From Stenopsyche tienmushanensis (taxonomy: Eukaryota > Arthropoda > Insecta > Trichoptera > Stenopsychidae), in NCBI GenBank assembly GCA_008973525.1, contig WACJ01000530.1, forward strand, positions 992,001 through 1,056,000: DNA of 64,000 nt. Direction: 5' to 3'. Positions 43,574 to 54,479 of the stretch are shown one piece after another. Under the pieces are notes generated by a model, which worked only from the letters and a program-made list of their open reading frames with translations, made no database searches and was not told where the DNA came from. The translations under genes were made by a program, and so were the position numbers. Each line of letters starts with the position of its first letter. Position 1 is the first letter of the stretch.

Positions 43574-44310
43574 CATCATCATCATCATAGCGCAGCCACT
43601 AACAGTCCACTACAGAACTATGGGCCTCTTCAATATCCATTCATAGGAAAGGGGTTACATCCATTTCATCTGTATCATATATTCACCTCCTCATTCGCTC
43701 GATATTGAAGGTAGCATTACCACCGAGTTTTATTTTGAACGCTCACCCAACGGGTATCCTGAGTGAACGTATTGACGAACACTTTCGCGAACGTCTCGAT
43801 AAGGAGTTTGGGGAGTTTGTAAAGACTGCGTAGTTTTCATAGGGAGGTGGTGGAAAACTACTCTAGACGACCTTTTTGACTCTACTGGAAAGGGCTTTCT
43901 GGAGTACAAGGAGTCCAGTCCCCCCTTTCCTCGCTAGGGCGTTGCCGGGGTAGGGTGAAGACATACGTGACGCTTAAGTGCATCTCGGATTCGCTCCTAC
44001 ACCAACTGAGGGTGTCTCCCCGTCACCGTACAACTTACCCGAGCGAATTCGAAACTGAGTGGTTTCGCCATTTTTTCAGGTTGCCCCTCTCAGTTCGGCG
44101 ATTACAAAACGATATAGAAGTCAACGGAAGACAATGTTGTTTTTCGTTGCAAAGTAAAGATCATCAAATGCATCTCCTCGAGGCCATCTTCTTGGTGTTC
44201 TTCTTGTTCCTGCTCCGTTCCTAGAGCCTCTCGGATCCGAACCGGTGAGGTTCCTCGAGTTCCATACTGCTAAGTAGGGAAGATCATGCAAGAGACAACG
44301 AGCGACATGC
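43574..44310 (-). mobile_element. Possible LINE 3' end anchored on an ATC microsatellite
   Basis: ATCATCATCATCATCAT at 43574-43590 is followed by ACAGTCCACTACAGAACTAT then GGGCCTCTTC. The phrase AGTCCACTGC...ACATAGGCCTC next to (ATC)n/(ATG)n is a common 3' end of insect non-LTR retrotransposons. The body would extend to the right on the minus strand. No reverse transcriptase frame was found up to 44310, so the right boundary is arbitrary. The frame 43955-44224 (+) is unassigned. Confidence 0.4.
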
Positions 44311-44812
44311 AAGTTAAGATTCGTATAAAAAGTAATGAATAGTATATAAACTGGGTATCAGCTTGCTGTTAGAAGAGTATTTAAGTATCTACTCTGTAAA
44401 AAGGTACTAGTCAAGTGGCCAATAGTTAAAATACATAAAATCGTATAAGTATAATAGTTAGGAGTAGTCAAATGTGGTTAGGCCGCAAAAGTATTAGTCA
44501 AATTGTATTAGCAAGGGGTAGTTATGTCGCATCACAGTATTCGAACTTTGACGTTTAGTGTCTACCGGGCACAATCAAATAATATTTAATCGGTCAGACT
44601 GGGAGTAACTGGAAACAAATATATAGACATAGCTGAAACGAATAGGTTAAAGTCAGGTATCAAGTAATATCAAATAGTCAGGTCCATATCAAATAGTTTT
44701 ATAGTCAAGATTGTATTATGGGAGCAGTCGAAAAAGCATTTTGCTCCCAGTGTTCCCGCGTTTATGTGATAGTAGGAGGCGGATGTGTGCGAGTATTTGT
44801 TAATTCACTTAC
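44311..44812. other. Unique DNA with dispersed GTCAAATAGT-like phrases
   Basis: AGTCAAATGTGG, TAGTCAAATTG, CAAATAGTCAGG and CAAATAGTTTTATAGTC recur irregularly. On the minus strand it would be the start of the intron after the donor at 44812. Confidence 0.35.
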
Positions 44813-44956
44813 CTTGGAAGCTTGGATTATTATGATCTTACTTGCGTTATTATCCTTGTTGTAGTTCCTCTCAAGTGACGCGGTGAAGATGTTCCATTTT
44901 TTTGTGCAGATGTCGTAAAAACAATGTTTTTCGGCGTCACTCGCGAATTTTATATA
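44813..44956 (-). promoter_or_regulatory. TATA box and first-exon candidate
   Basis: On the minus strand TATATAAAAT (44947-44956) lies 135 bp before CCAAG|GTAAGTGA, a near-ideal donor at 44813/44812. A start site about 25-30 bp after the TATA box, near 44920, would give a first exon of about 107 bp. Its only ATG opens a 7-codon frame, so it would be untranslated. Upstream DNA to 45130 is GC-richer. No transcript evidence is available; the pairing of TATA box and donor may be chance. Confidence 0.3.
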
Positions 44957-45187
44957 CAAGTGTAGTCGGCGTTTCGTCAGAGCGTACGAATGAACTTGCG
45001 CGGGGGAGAGTGCAGGGGGGGGGGGTCCCCGGCGTTGAGGGTGCCGACAAGTCACAGAAAGAACTCAACGTATCACAGAAACGAATTATTTTCGCAAAGC
45101 GTATCGAGCGCCGAGTCGTTTTACCTCCGACTATCGGGAGAAGACTCACTGTGTGTATATATATATATAGGAGGGTGATGTGTATTT

Positions 45188-45495
45188 TGCAAAGGAGTTG
45201 TTATACTCGGCTGATGACGTCACTCCAGAATAGTCAAAGGGGAATAACAATATTGTTCAACGATATGAATGATGTTAGTATCCTGATTATTAAAACAAAC
45301 GCCCGTTTTCAAGATAACACGAATAATTGAGTTTCAATTTCTAGAAACTCTGTTTTTAAACCTTCTAAAATCATCCCAACGAGCATTTAAACGTGTATGG
45401 GTTCATTTACATCACGACCCTGCTACCGATATATGAGTATATAATGAGACAAAAAACACTCGTCTTTGTCTCCAATTTTCAATACCCATAGGGTT
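45188..45495 (+). repeat. Family L copy 3
   Basis: GCAAAGGAGTTGTTATACTC, GGCTGATGACG, CAAAGGGGAATAACAA and ACGTGTATGGGTTCATTTAC, ending CCATAGGGTTTTAA. An (AT)n run (45159-45168) and AGGAGGGTGATGTGTATTTT precede it. Confidence 0.6.
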
Positions 45496-46551
45496 TTAAG
45501 CCACTGTTACATTCAGGCCTTCGAACCTGAACTGCGCCAAAACTGATAAGACTCCTAGATATATATGATATAAATGTTTGGCATTGAATCGGAACGAAAA
45601 CCTAAATGAACAAAAAGGTTTGAAGCTTAGATTACAGTTTAAATCATTTGTATATTTGGTTCCTTGGATTGATTTTTCAAAAAATAAAAAATCAACGTAT
45701 GCTGAAATTAGTATGGCGTCTTCTCGATCTACTCTCGTCAATTTAATTGATTTGATGACATTCTTCGGATTAAACATCGACGGCGTCCAGCGATCAAGTC
45801 TGAAACAAGGTCTGCAATCTCATCATATTACATCTGTCCAATGCCACCCTCTTTTGGGTCATGCAAGATTTGCAGCTCCGATGTATTTGAATATCGAAGC
45901 CGTTTTAACGGGAGTGTCTATACTGGAATTATTAGCATGAATGCGTACTCGGTTGAGAGTGAGCCGTAAATTTCCTTGAGCGATAACGAGTCGTTTCATG
46001 AAATACGTCCAACACATCTTCGTATCTAATTACTGAAGACGCTAATGCTCTCGTGAAAGTCGGCCATGGTTCCGCGCAGGCCTCACCTCCGATCCGGATG
46101 ATTAATCAAGCCGCATTTTGAGGTTTCCCCTATAGGTATTATGTTGCTTTCCACGCCGGCTCGAACATGCAAAGCGTGAGCTACGACGGATCCACACAGC
46201 CTCCTTATCCCGACACCATCGCGGACCAATTTGTTGCCAAACGGCGAGCTCTAGACACATTCGATATTGCTCGGGAAATTCAACATTAAACGATCGTGAC
46301 GTATCTTCCATTCGTCGAACCTTTGCCGGTCTGACCTTTCGACAATCCGACACTAATTCACCGCCACCGCTGGTGCTAATGCCAACTCGTCACGTCCCAA
46401 ATCACCGTATCTCCCTTTTGTATCTCTAATAATGCCATTCTGCACTTACTTCCGTCAACATAATTGTACCTCCGGAAATAGATCGATAAGCAGCCTTTCA
46501 ATCGCTTATTTCATATAAATTTTGATTCAAGATTGCCGCACCGAATTGATG
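45496..46551. other. Unique DNA
   Basis: The opposed frames at 45578-45940 (+, 120 codons) and 45496-45777 (-), and the minus-strand frame 46102-46353, have no domains or splice signals I can defend. Confidence 0.3.
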
Positions 46552-46617
46552 TACGAGGGTCGTACATAAAGTAAGGTTACATAATATTGATGTAGGATCG
46601 AAAGATGACACGTGCAC

Positions 46618-46924
46618 GGGTCCGTTCTTCTAAATTACCATTTATTCCACGCGAGAAAGAGATTTAGCTGCAGGAGGGACGTCCTTCCGCAGCCAAGGCT
46701 AACCGACGACTCCCGCCTCCTGCGCGTCACTACCCAACCGGCAACGGTGCACGCGCAAGAAGCGGTCGGTATACAGGTGCAATGTCTTCGCAGGGCCACA
46801 AGAGATGGCGCCGTTAAAATAACAGATTGCACCTAAAGAGAGACGGAAGATATCACTGTTAATCTGGAAATGTGCTCAGATTAACAGCGCTGTTTCGTGG
46901 GGATGTTAAATCGCCTACGCTGCA
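46618..46924 (+). repeat. Family B copy 8, inside mariner-A
   Basis: Palindrome at about 46671-46699, CCGCCTCCTGCGCGTCACTA, GGTGCAATGTC with GATTGCACC, and AACAGCGCTGTTTCGTGGGG at the end. TGCACG occurs at both borders (about 46613-46618 and 46921-46926) and may be a 6-bp target duplication; if so, the element starts at GGTCCG and ends at CTACGC. Confidence 0.7.
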
Positions 46925-47107
46925 CGTACAACTTCTTGTAACCAAGTTTTCCAAAACAATATCACCAAGGAGACTTTCAGGAAATTCTTCGTGAAGGTCG
47001 CAAAATATCACACGGCGGTCATTTCACCCTTGTTCTCCAATTTTTTGTACAAGTTCGTCAGAATGAAGGTCTCCCACTCCTTGCTTCGTCATCAGCACCA
47101 GTATGAC

Positions 47108-47852
47108 TAGGGAATCCAATCCCGAGCCAAAATTTCGATCCTGTAATTTCGGGATTGCATTAGACCATCCCGGGATCAGTCCCGGGATCCCGGAATCGGG
47201 ATTTTCAATAGTTTAAGAAATTGCATCGATAAATTTGATCAAAAATTACTTCCAAGTCCATTTTAGCTGCCATAGTCTTTTGGCTTCCGTGCTGTAATGA
47301 TAAACCCACGTTTCATCCCTTATCATGATAGAGCCCAGAAAAGCTTCAGTCATTTAGTCTGGATCTGATTTTGGAAGCCAGGCAACCTGCTTTCTGCTGA
47401 GACACGAACTAAAACTCGCAAAATTCCCGATTTCCCGACAAATTATTTATTTCCGTCGCTGCAGATGAATACTTATATGCTATAATACTTGATTCTTGAG
47501 ATGTGATTCGTAATTATATTACGGAGGAATACAAAAATTCTGCATCCCGTATCTATTATATTTCACATCGATATTTGCATTATTAGAGCCGAGGTGTAGT
47601 AAATACATCACCGGTAGGGAAAGGTTAATATAGAAATTTGAAAAACATATATGTACTGTATATATATGTATACAAAGATTAGACAGTTACTCTCCTTAGG
47701 CATCGCCTAAGCTCGCAAATTAACAGTTACGCCACTGTTTCCAAGCGTCCAGATTTCGGCGGGAATGTCTCGATTTTTTTGGGATTACGTTCACTAATCC
47801 CGGGATTCATGAATACCTAAAACTGTCCGGGATCCCGGGATCGGATTCCCTA
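47108..47852 (+). mobile_element. hAT-A copy 13, complete, with target duplication
   Basis: Both termini are present: TAGGGAATCCAATCCCGAGC at 47108 and CGGATTCCCTA ending at 47852. Flanks are AGTATGAC (47100-47107) and AGTATGAT (47853-47860), an 8-bp duplication with one change. Length is 745 bp. It carries no usable transposase: the C-terminal remnant is cut to a few codons, and a piece of mariner lies at 47270-47347. Confidence 0.92.
47270..47347 (-). pseudogene. Mariner catalytic fragment inside hAT-A copy 13
   Basis: The minus strand reads EAFLGSIMIRDETWVYHYS then TEAKR-like residues, the first catalytic Asp block of mariner transposases. The matching DNA in the mariner-A element is at 5843-5880. 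It must have been captured by this hAT copy or converted into it. Confidence 0.7.
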
Positions 47853-48164
47853 AGTATGATCTTCTCTGAAAAACACAACCCACTTTGTGACATGTTGTTG
47901 ACTGATCACTTCACGACCATAAATTTCCATGAGCTTCCGATGGATATTCGCGAAGGCATTGTTCTGTAAAGTCGAAAAACGGATGACTGCGCTGATCTCG
48001 CATGGATGGGAGATAGCAAGAGCGCGCGACGACCTCTCCATCGGAAGAATTAACTGTGACTGAACAAAATGGCCGACAAAAATGCGAAACAAAACAAACT
48101 TCGATTAATCAAAACAAGATACTGTAACGTAGGAGCGGGGGCGCTCTCGGTACTTTTCGCTTGA

Positions 48165-48310
48165 TTAATCTTTATTCAACACGAGAGAGAGAGAGATCTG
48201 GCTGCGGGTAGGACGTCCTCCCGCAGTCAAGGTTAACCGACGACTCTTTTCGACTTCCGTCTCCTGCGTGTTACCTAGACTAACAGCGCTACTGCATGGG
48301 GATGGTAAAT
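48165..48310 (+). repeat. Family B copy 9
   Basis: TTATTCAACACGAGAGAGAG, palindrome at about 48201-48229, and AACAGCGCTACTGCATGGGG. Middle part deleted. Confidence 0.65.
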
Positions 48311-48339
48311 TCCGGCTTATATTTGAATCGCCCTCGTTA
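48306..48339 (-). mobile_element. Mariner-C terminal repeat fragment
   Basis: TTCCGGCTTATATTTGAATC then GCCCTCGTTA is the reverse of the mariner-C end at 29082. It sits between family B and the exon candidate at 48340. Confidence 0.6.
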
Positions 48340-48422
48340 TTTGTAGTGGATGATTTTTTGCGGGCTTTTAAAGCGTCATCGCGCTCGATATTCGGACAAT
48401 CGGGGGGATTTAACCGTCTTCG
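48340..48422 (-). CDS. Exon candidate that runs into a mariner terminus
   Basis: On the minus strand CTGCCCTACTTATTTCAG is a strong pyrimidine-rich acceptor just before 48422. The frame reads RRRLNPPDCPNIERDDALKA, then RKKSSTTNNE, and continues in frame through the mariner-C end and family B copy 9 to a stop at 48165. The first 28 codons look coding and the rest is transposon. Either an insertion truncated a real exon, or a transposon supplies a new C-terminus. Protein not recognised. Confidence 0.3.
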
Positions 48423-49686
48423 CTGAAATAAGTAGGGCAGCATCATATTGTCAGTAAATTTATAATTGAACAATTATTTGAATAGCCTTTAAAGTAAGAA
48501 TCGCCTAATGCAGTGTCCTCGCCTAATTTTTTGATTGTGTCCTCGCCAATTATGATTCGTTTTAATTCGGAATTACGAATTTTAATTGCTTTATGAACGA
48601 ATAGTTGTGCACATCCGTGTCCCGTTACTGTAGTACGTAAATCGAAACCTATTTGCTGTGCAATATTATATAGAAGATGTTTCCAGATGGAAATCAAGCT
48701 CCAATGTGCTTATGTTAATTTTATGGAATGAAATTACTAAAATCGCTGTTCTAATGCGATTAGCGACAATTAACCCATTTATTACCAAAAGGAAAAATCA
48801 TGAAAAAATGCGATTTTTTTAAAATTTAAATTTATAAACACAATAAAAGAGAGCTTGTATATGCTTTTTAATAAATTCATAATGTGTTTCGTGTAATAAA
48901 TTGATTTTTATTGCATTTTGTGGAGTTAAACTTCGTGTTGCGTATACGCAACATTAGGAAGAAATGGGTCAATGAGGCGACCAAATTCTTTGTTGACGAT
49001 TATTTGCAAATCGATTTTGTACAATGCAGATGGATTTATTGCATAAATATGCAATTAAATGGCGTCATTATATTGTAGTTTAATGAGCAATAGTGATAAT
49101 GAAGGGGCATATTTGCGTCTTGTGTCGCGGCATTATTGAGGTTAAAGGAGTAATTGTATCATAATGCAGATAACGATTCTCGTCAATGGAAAATTGGTTC
49201 ATCCCGATAAGGACGGGAAGGAATGGCTAGCACATAGGTTGCATAATGGGAAGGGCGGATGCACATTTAAGGCTCGCTGTGCACCGGACTGGTCGCATTT
49301 TATAATAAGATAGTCGCCGTTTATCTCGGATTCGGTTATCGGTTCGCTGCTCGACTCGCGCTTTCACTTTTAGTTATTAGCCGACAGAAAGAAAGTTCAG
49401 TTATTGCAACTGCGACGAGAAAATAAAATGCATAGCCGTGGAAGCTGAGCCGCCTACCCACCCGTTGCATTGTTTCGGTTTTCGTTTCCGCGTCTGGCTC
49501 CCGATTGGGGGCCGTGTCATAAAGCGCTCATGCCAGACCACTTTCATCCATTTCAATTCAACAAAACCTATATATCCATTCCAATTCACTTCATTAGGGT
49601 TTTCGTTAACTTTTCATCCTTTCGCCTTGTTACATGTAAACATTTGCTGATAGTTCCTAGAAAAAGTTGTTTATGTATTGCTTTTT
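48423..49686. other. Unique DNA
   Basis: The minus-strand frame 48443-48697 contains two GEDT units 7 residues apart (IIGEDTIKKLGEDTALGD) from a short tandem duplication; it has no domain. Nothing else recognised. Confidence 0.3.
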
Positions 49687-50037
49687 TCCGTCGCTGCAGA
49701 TGAATACCTATATACTGTAATACTTTTGTGTGGTTCGTAATTATATTACGAAGGAATACAAAAATTCTGAAGCCCGTATCTATTATATTTCATATCGATA
49801 TTTCCATTATTAGAGTCGATGTGTAGTAAATACATCACCGGTAAGGAAAGTTTAGTATAACAATTTGAAAAACATATATATATGTATATATAGATTAGAT
49901 AGTTATTGCCCCTAGGCGTCACCTAAGTTCGCCAATTAATAGTTACGCCACTGTTTCCTCAATTTAGTAGCCTTTATCATGCTGGTGAAGGCTACTGCCT
50001 GTCAAAACTATCTGGGATACCGGGATTGGATTCCCTA
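49687..50037 (+). mobile_element. hAT-A copy 14, intact right end
   Basis: From TCCGTCGCTGCAGATGAATA to GGATTGGATTCCCTA at 50037. Left half missing. Confidence 0.85.
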
Positions 50038-50049
50038 ACTGCAATTGAA

Positions 50050-50115
50050 TAGCGTACGCGAGGGGGCATTGATCTTGCGCCGCAAACGAAATGGACGTTA
50101 TACGAGGGTTGATCG
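50050..50115. repeat. Family F fragment
   Basis: GCATTGATCTTGCGCC and GACGTTATACGAGGGTT resemble the right half of the copy at 40271. Confidence 0.35.
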
Positions 50116-50574
50116 TATTTCTCGTCATTTATTCAAACGCGCATCTCACATTTGGTAGATCTGCGATTCGCCTGCAAAAGTCGCATTCTTTTCCATTGAG
50201 CTAAATTCCTCTCAACGAGACGACGACTCTGCATGAGCTCCATTTGGTCCCTTCACAGACAATTGGTTATCAATTCACGTTATTATCTCATTGTGACCGG
50301 AATAAAGGTGACTCACTTCTGCAACATCATTAAAACGTCAGATAGCTCGAAGGTGTCTGTACTATCGTAGTATTGACAGTCCAAATTCCAAGCAATAATT
50401 AATTTTGCAATCAGATTAAGGAACACATTTGATATGAGTCACATATTAGGGTCCCAATCGAATATTCTTATTTGAATATTTATAAAATTAATTCGATATT
50501 ATTCGCTTCATTGGTAATAAATTCGTCTTTCTTTGGTATATTTATTTAGGACGAATAGCAAATAAGCAAAATAA
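50116..50574. other. Unique DNA
   Basis: Nothing recognised. Confidence 0.35.
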
Positions 50575-50815
50575 GTAGTTCGGTGGTGACGCGCAGGAGG
50601 TGGGGGTCGTAAGGAGTTTAACGATTAGCTGCGGGAGGACGTCCTTCCCGCAACCGTATAAAAATATTCTTATCTTTCAAGGTCATTGACCCATGTTGTA
50701 TCGATTTTATTTGCATATTAATTTATTTGATTTTAAAGAGCCTATATATTCTGTCGTCAAGCAAACAATTCATATAAACATATTATATCCAGCTGTCATT
50801 TGCTTTTCCTTACAT
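50575..50815 (-). repeat. Family B copy 10, variant form, reversed
   Basis: GGTGGTGACGCGCAGGAGG, palindrome at about 50627-50654, then the extended sequence shared with copy 2 (CTTTCAAGGTCATTGACCC, CCTATATATTCTGTCGTCAA). Confidence 0.6.
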
Positions 50816-52164
50816 AGTCATTGCAATTTTTACACATAATATGTAAAATGTCGTTGGTGTTGGATTGTCGAATTTGTCGGCCCCGACACTATGTAATACG
50901 ATATGCAAATTTCTGCGCCAGCGCTGGGTCGATCCTTAAGGTGTTAACTATTCCTTGTTGGCTAGATAGACTTCTTTTTTTGTTATCTCTTTGTAAAACA
51001 ACTTTGTTTTCATGATCAATATGAACCCAGAAATGTCTGTTATTTCCTAATGAAAAGGATGTTTAGCTTTCTTGAAAGTTTGCCTCTTGCCTGACCCACT
51101 ATCAATGATGAAGACGTTTGAATGTTTTTGCAGTTCATTTTGTATGATAAATTTGTATGCTGTACTCACTTGCCAACTCACACATTGGTGAAGCTTTACC
51201 GTACATATATACCATTGGATGTCGGATTACAAGGGGCGCCGGATTAGATAGGGGTATGTATCTGTATTCTTTGAATAAATGAGTTTATTCTATTCGACGT
51301 CTGTATTCCTTCATCGCATCGCATCATTGTAAAGCATAATATTTTTATTATTCACTATAACAATCTAGAAAACCCTGTAAATTGATGCTTACTTATCCTG
51401 CAGCCTCTTATGCTAATTAAGAGCCGTTTAAAAATACTAGTTTTGCGATAAATTTGCAATTGGCGTTTCCACGATTAAGCCCAGTGCGCCTTCAGAACGG
51501 GTTTTCGTAACCTCCCACGGGCTGGAGGTCTCGGGCTTTCTCGAGGAAAAAAAATAGATTTAAGCTCAACCTCATTGTTTTTAACCCTCGAACGTCCTTG
51601 CCCCGGGCCCCAAGTCCCGGTGCTTTATCGGTTGCGAGTCGTGACAATGACGAATGGGTCACTCTCGTCGTATCGCGATTATATTACCTTCGATTTTGTT
51701 CGACATGACTTAAAAGGCAGCGGAGGGCTCGCGCACGAATAATTATTTTCTGGAGACAGAACATTTCCATTAAAGCGTGACGCGAATGAAACCCATTCGC
51801 CAAAAAATCGGCGGATTTCTTGAATAAACTTGCGTATTTTGCGAAATTAAATACAATAATGTCCCGCCGCGACCCTATATGGACTTTTGCCGCATTTTTT
51901 TGCGGTGCTCGTGTCCAACGTGTGGTCTTAAACCGTCGCAAATTTGAATTCACATGCTTAAATTCAGCACAACGCATTCGACACTCTTGGAAAGTTAATT
52001 CATACGCTGTACTGTAAGTAAGTGCACGTACGCTGCAAAACTATAATAATTAAATATTATTGGATGGGTGTAACGTTTCGTTACCTTCGCCGCTGTCAAA
52101 GTGTCCGACTGTGACTTTGTCCGGCCGCGAGGACCGCGCTTTGTGGTCATTAGAAGCGCACACC
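50816..52164. other. Unique DNA
   Basis: Opposed frames at 51684-52017 have no domain. GTACTGTAAGTAAGTG at about 52008 is a donor-like site on the plus strand without a supported exon. Confidence 0.3.
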
Positions 52165-52362
52165 AAAAAATCAGTCGTTACAAGCATGTATTTTAGGTTC
52201 TTTAAAAATTGACAAGTTATACACAAATTAATAACTTACCTGGATTTTGATCCTTTTTGGTTGGTGTGTATTTGAACAGTAAAAAAATAATAAAAAATAA
52301 TTCATCACGAGATCAGCTTATAATTTAAAAAATGACAACGAAGATACAAACATCTTCTTAGG
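52165..52362 (+). repeat. Family N repeat, copy 2
   Basis: CAGTCGTTACAAGCATG, AATAATTCATCACGAGATCA and AACATCTTCTTAGGAA match 25490-25660. It ends where hAT-A copy 15 begins. Confidence 0.45.
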
Positions 52363-53045
52363 AATTCAAATATTATTTTGAAAATATGCCCAAAGTAACA
52401 TCAAAGCATCGTGTGTTTTGTCATTTAGTTTGGATCTGATTTTGGAAGCCAGGCCACTTTCTGCTGAAAATGCACGCTCAGCCTCCACACTCGTTGGAGG
52501 TATCGTCATCGGATATTTAAATTCTAGTTTGAGTTGATGTTCGCATGTTCATGTAATACCATCATTGTGACTGATAAATTCCTTTCTGCTGAGACACGGA
52601 CTCAAACTCGTAAAATTCCCGATTTCCCGACAAATTATTTATTTCCGTCGCTGCAGATGAATACTTGTATACTATAATACTTTGATGTGATTCGTAATCA
52701 TATTATGGAGGAATACAAAAATTCTGAACGCCGTATCTATTATATTTCATATCGATATTCCCATTATTAGAGTCGATGTGTAGTAAATACATCACCGGTA
52801 GGCAAAGATTAATATTACAATTTGAAAAATGTATATGTACTGTATATATATGCATACATATGTTAGACAGTTATTGCCCCTAGGCGTCGCCTAAGCTCTC
52901 AAATTAGTAGTTACGCCACTGTTTCCAAGCGTCCAGATTTCAGCGAAAATTTCTCGATTTAGTATCCTTCAACGTGCTGATGAGGTGTATGATTTCTGTT
53001 AGATAAAAATTTCAATCTCGATTTTTTCGCGATTCGACGGGTTAA
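52363..53045 (+). mobile_element. hAT-A copy 15, with readable transposase end
   Basis: Carries the transposase C-terminus on the minus strand in one uninterrupted frame, then the whole core and the right flank to about 53045. Both terminal repeats are missing. Confidence 0.85.
52366..52527 (-). pseudogene. hAT transposase C-terminal fragment, 53 codons in frame
   Basis: Reads LEFKYPMTIPP, TSVEAERAFSAESGLASKI, RSKLNDKTHDALMLLWAYF and QNNI, then TGA. VEAERAFSA...SKIRS.LN is the hAT dimerisation domain near the C-terminus of all hAT transposases, and the stop is at the expected place. No stop or frameshift within the fragment. The DDE catalytic region upstream is replaced by the non-coding hAT-A core. 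Confidence 0.8.
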
Positions 53046-54107
53046 GGAGATTTTTTTACAGCATCAGCGCGATAAAAAAAGTTGCTAATTGTCAATCTGT
53101 CACTCTTTACTTTTTCGCGAGACGTATTTTGTTATTTGCACGCAGAGTGTATGCACATCTGGGCAAACATCGTAAAAATTAAAAACACATCGCGTCGAAC
53201 CGATAAAAAATGCACTTGCACATTTTTCCGCTATGACTGCAATCATTTTTATGTTAATAAACGCGACTATTAAGGCTGTGTGCAATTTGTTAAGCGCATT
53301 TCGCATGCGGAAAATGCATGTTGTTATTTCAAATTTGCAATGACGTCGGGAGGATGTCGGAGTGAATTTGCATTCTTGGGCGGATTTTTGCATATCGGCG
53401 GAGCCCGTTTTGAATTTAGATAATCGTAAATTATACACTTTAAGCATCGCGACGGTCTTAATTAATATTTGAAATATTGAATCGCTTATTAATCTCTCAT
53501 TTTAAGATGGATTAGAAACTTGGATATGTTGAGAGAAAGTGTGTGTCCCTATGTCCAGAGCCACAATGCTTTCGATTAAGTAGATAATGGGGCGATGGGC
53601 CTTCGACAGGGCCGCCTCCGGATAGGTCAGTCAGCCAATATCGGCCTGTTTACCTGGCATTTAATGTCTTCGCGAAAAACGATCAATTATTTTCCTTGGG
53701 CGGCTGTCTGAGGATCGTAAATCGCCGCAAACAAACCGCGCACTCTGAGGTCGTAAGCCGTCAAGTCAACACCATCGATTTTGTGGACACGCCAGTAAAA
53801 TTCGTTTCCTCTTTGGGCTCGTGCAAGGTCGCCCAAAGGTCACCCTATAGAGTAGACGCCCACCTCGGAAAACCTATAAAAGCTACAGATTGTGTCGCCT
53901 GTTTTAAATTGCTTGTGGCTTTTCGTAAAGTCGCCAATAAGCCTGGAATAGGGTAAGAGAGAGATCAGTCGATCGTATCGTGGCGCCATTCTGATGAGAC
54001 GCGGTGACAAACCACATAAAAGCTACATTTGTATATTGATAATAAGTTTTAGGTAATAAAAATATTTATTTTTCTACGAAAAAACATAGCGATTCACCGG
54101 TAAGGAC
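53046..54107. other. Unique DNA
   Basis: The plus-strand frame at 53696-53956 begins with TTG and has no domain; opposed frames at 53082-53447 likewise. Nothing recognised. Confidence 0.3.
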
Positions 54108-54185
54108 CATCGCAACGTGTATTAGCTTGTACATAAATAAATAAACACTGTCGATAGCACACAATATTCGGTCATTTCTTCAAGT
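54108..54185 (+). repeat. Family G fragment
   Basis: CATCGCAACGTGTATTAGC, AAATAAACACTGTCGATAGC and ATATTCGGTCATTTC match the element at 31764. Confidence 0.5.
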
Positions 54186-54221
54186 AAACATAATATATAT
54201 GAAATACACTATACATACCAA

Positions 54222-54479
54222 CCTCTTTTTGTGCGACTTTTTTGTATGCAATTTCGAAGTTATGCGGCTTTTTTGCTAAAATGCTATTTTTAATTGCCTT
54301 ATTGTTTTCCTGTTTTTTATTTACTTTTTTTGTGCGATTATGGATATATTTTATATGGCTGTTTCAAAGTTATGCGGTTTTTAAAATCCATGGAATGCAT
54401 CTTCACTTTTTCTATGCAAGTCAAAGCTTTTTTTGTGCGATTTTTCGCGGAACGCATCTACCGCACACAAAAAAAGGCT
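54222..54479 (+). repeat. Family I repeat, copy 2
   Basis: Bounded by CCTCTTTTTGTGCGAC and CGCACACAAAAAAAGG; inner phrases match 17255-17640. The plus-strand 115-codon frame 54242-54589 is an AT-rich chance frame over this repeat. Confidence 0.6.

Larger units (their letters stand above)
46552..48120 (-). mobile_element. Mariner-A copy split by family B and hAT-A
   Basis: A mariner-A left end (TACGAGGGTCGTACATAAAG, 46552) faces transposase blocks on the minus strand. From 48092 these are MERSSRALAIS, then IRFSTLQNNAFANIHRKLME, IYGREVISQQHVTKWVVFF, REDHT up to the hAT boundary at 47853. Left of the hAT copy (47107 downward) they continue GADDEARSGRPS, then in a shifted frame DELVQKIGEQ, DLHEEFPES and LENLVTRS-type sequence. 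This is the mariner N-terminal helix-turn-helix (HTH_48) followed by the second DNA-binding half. Catalytic blocks are missing. It precedes both insertions in age. Confidence 0.75.

Noticed and set aside
43574..43590. Trinucleotide array as a coding His or Asp run
   Set aside because: It anchors a LINE-like 3' end motif and has no open frame with protein-like flanks.
45578..45940. 120-codon plus-strand frame
   Set aside because: Overlaps an opposed frame of similar length, no domain, no repeat or splice evidence.
53696..53956. 86-codon plus-strand frame with several Cys
   Set aside because: Begins at TTG, Cys spacing fits no known motif, no splice sites at the edges.
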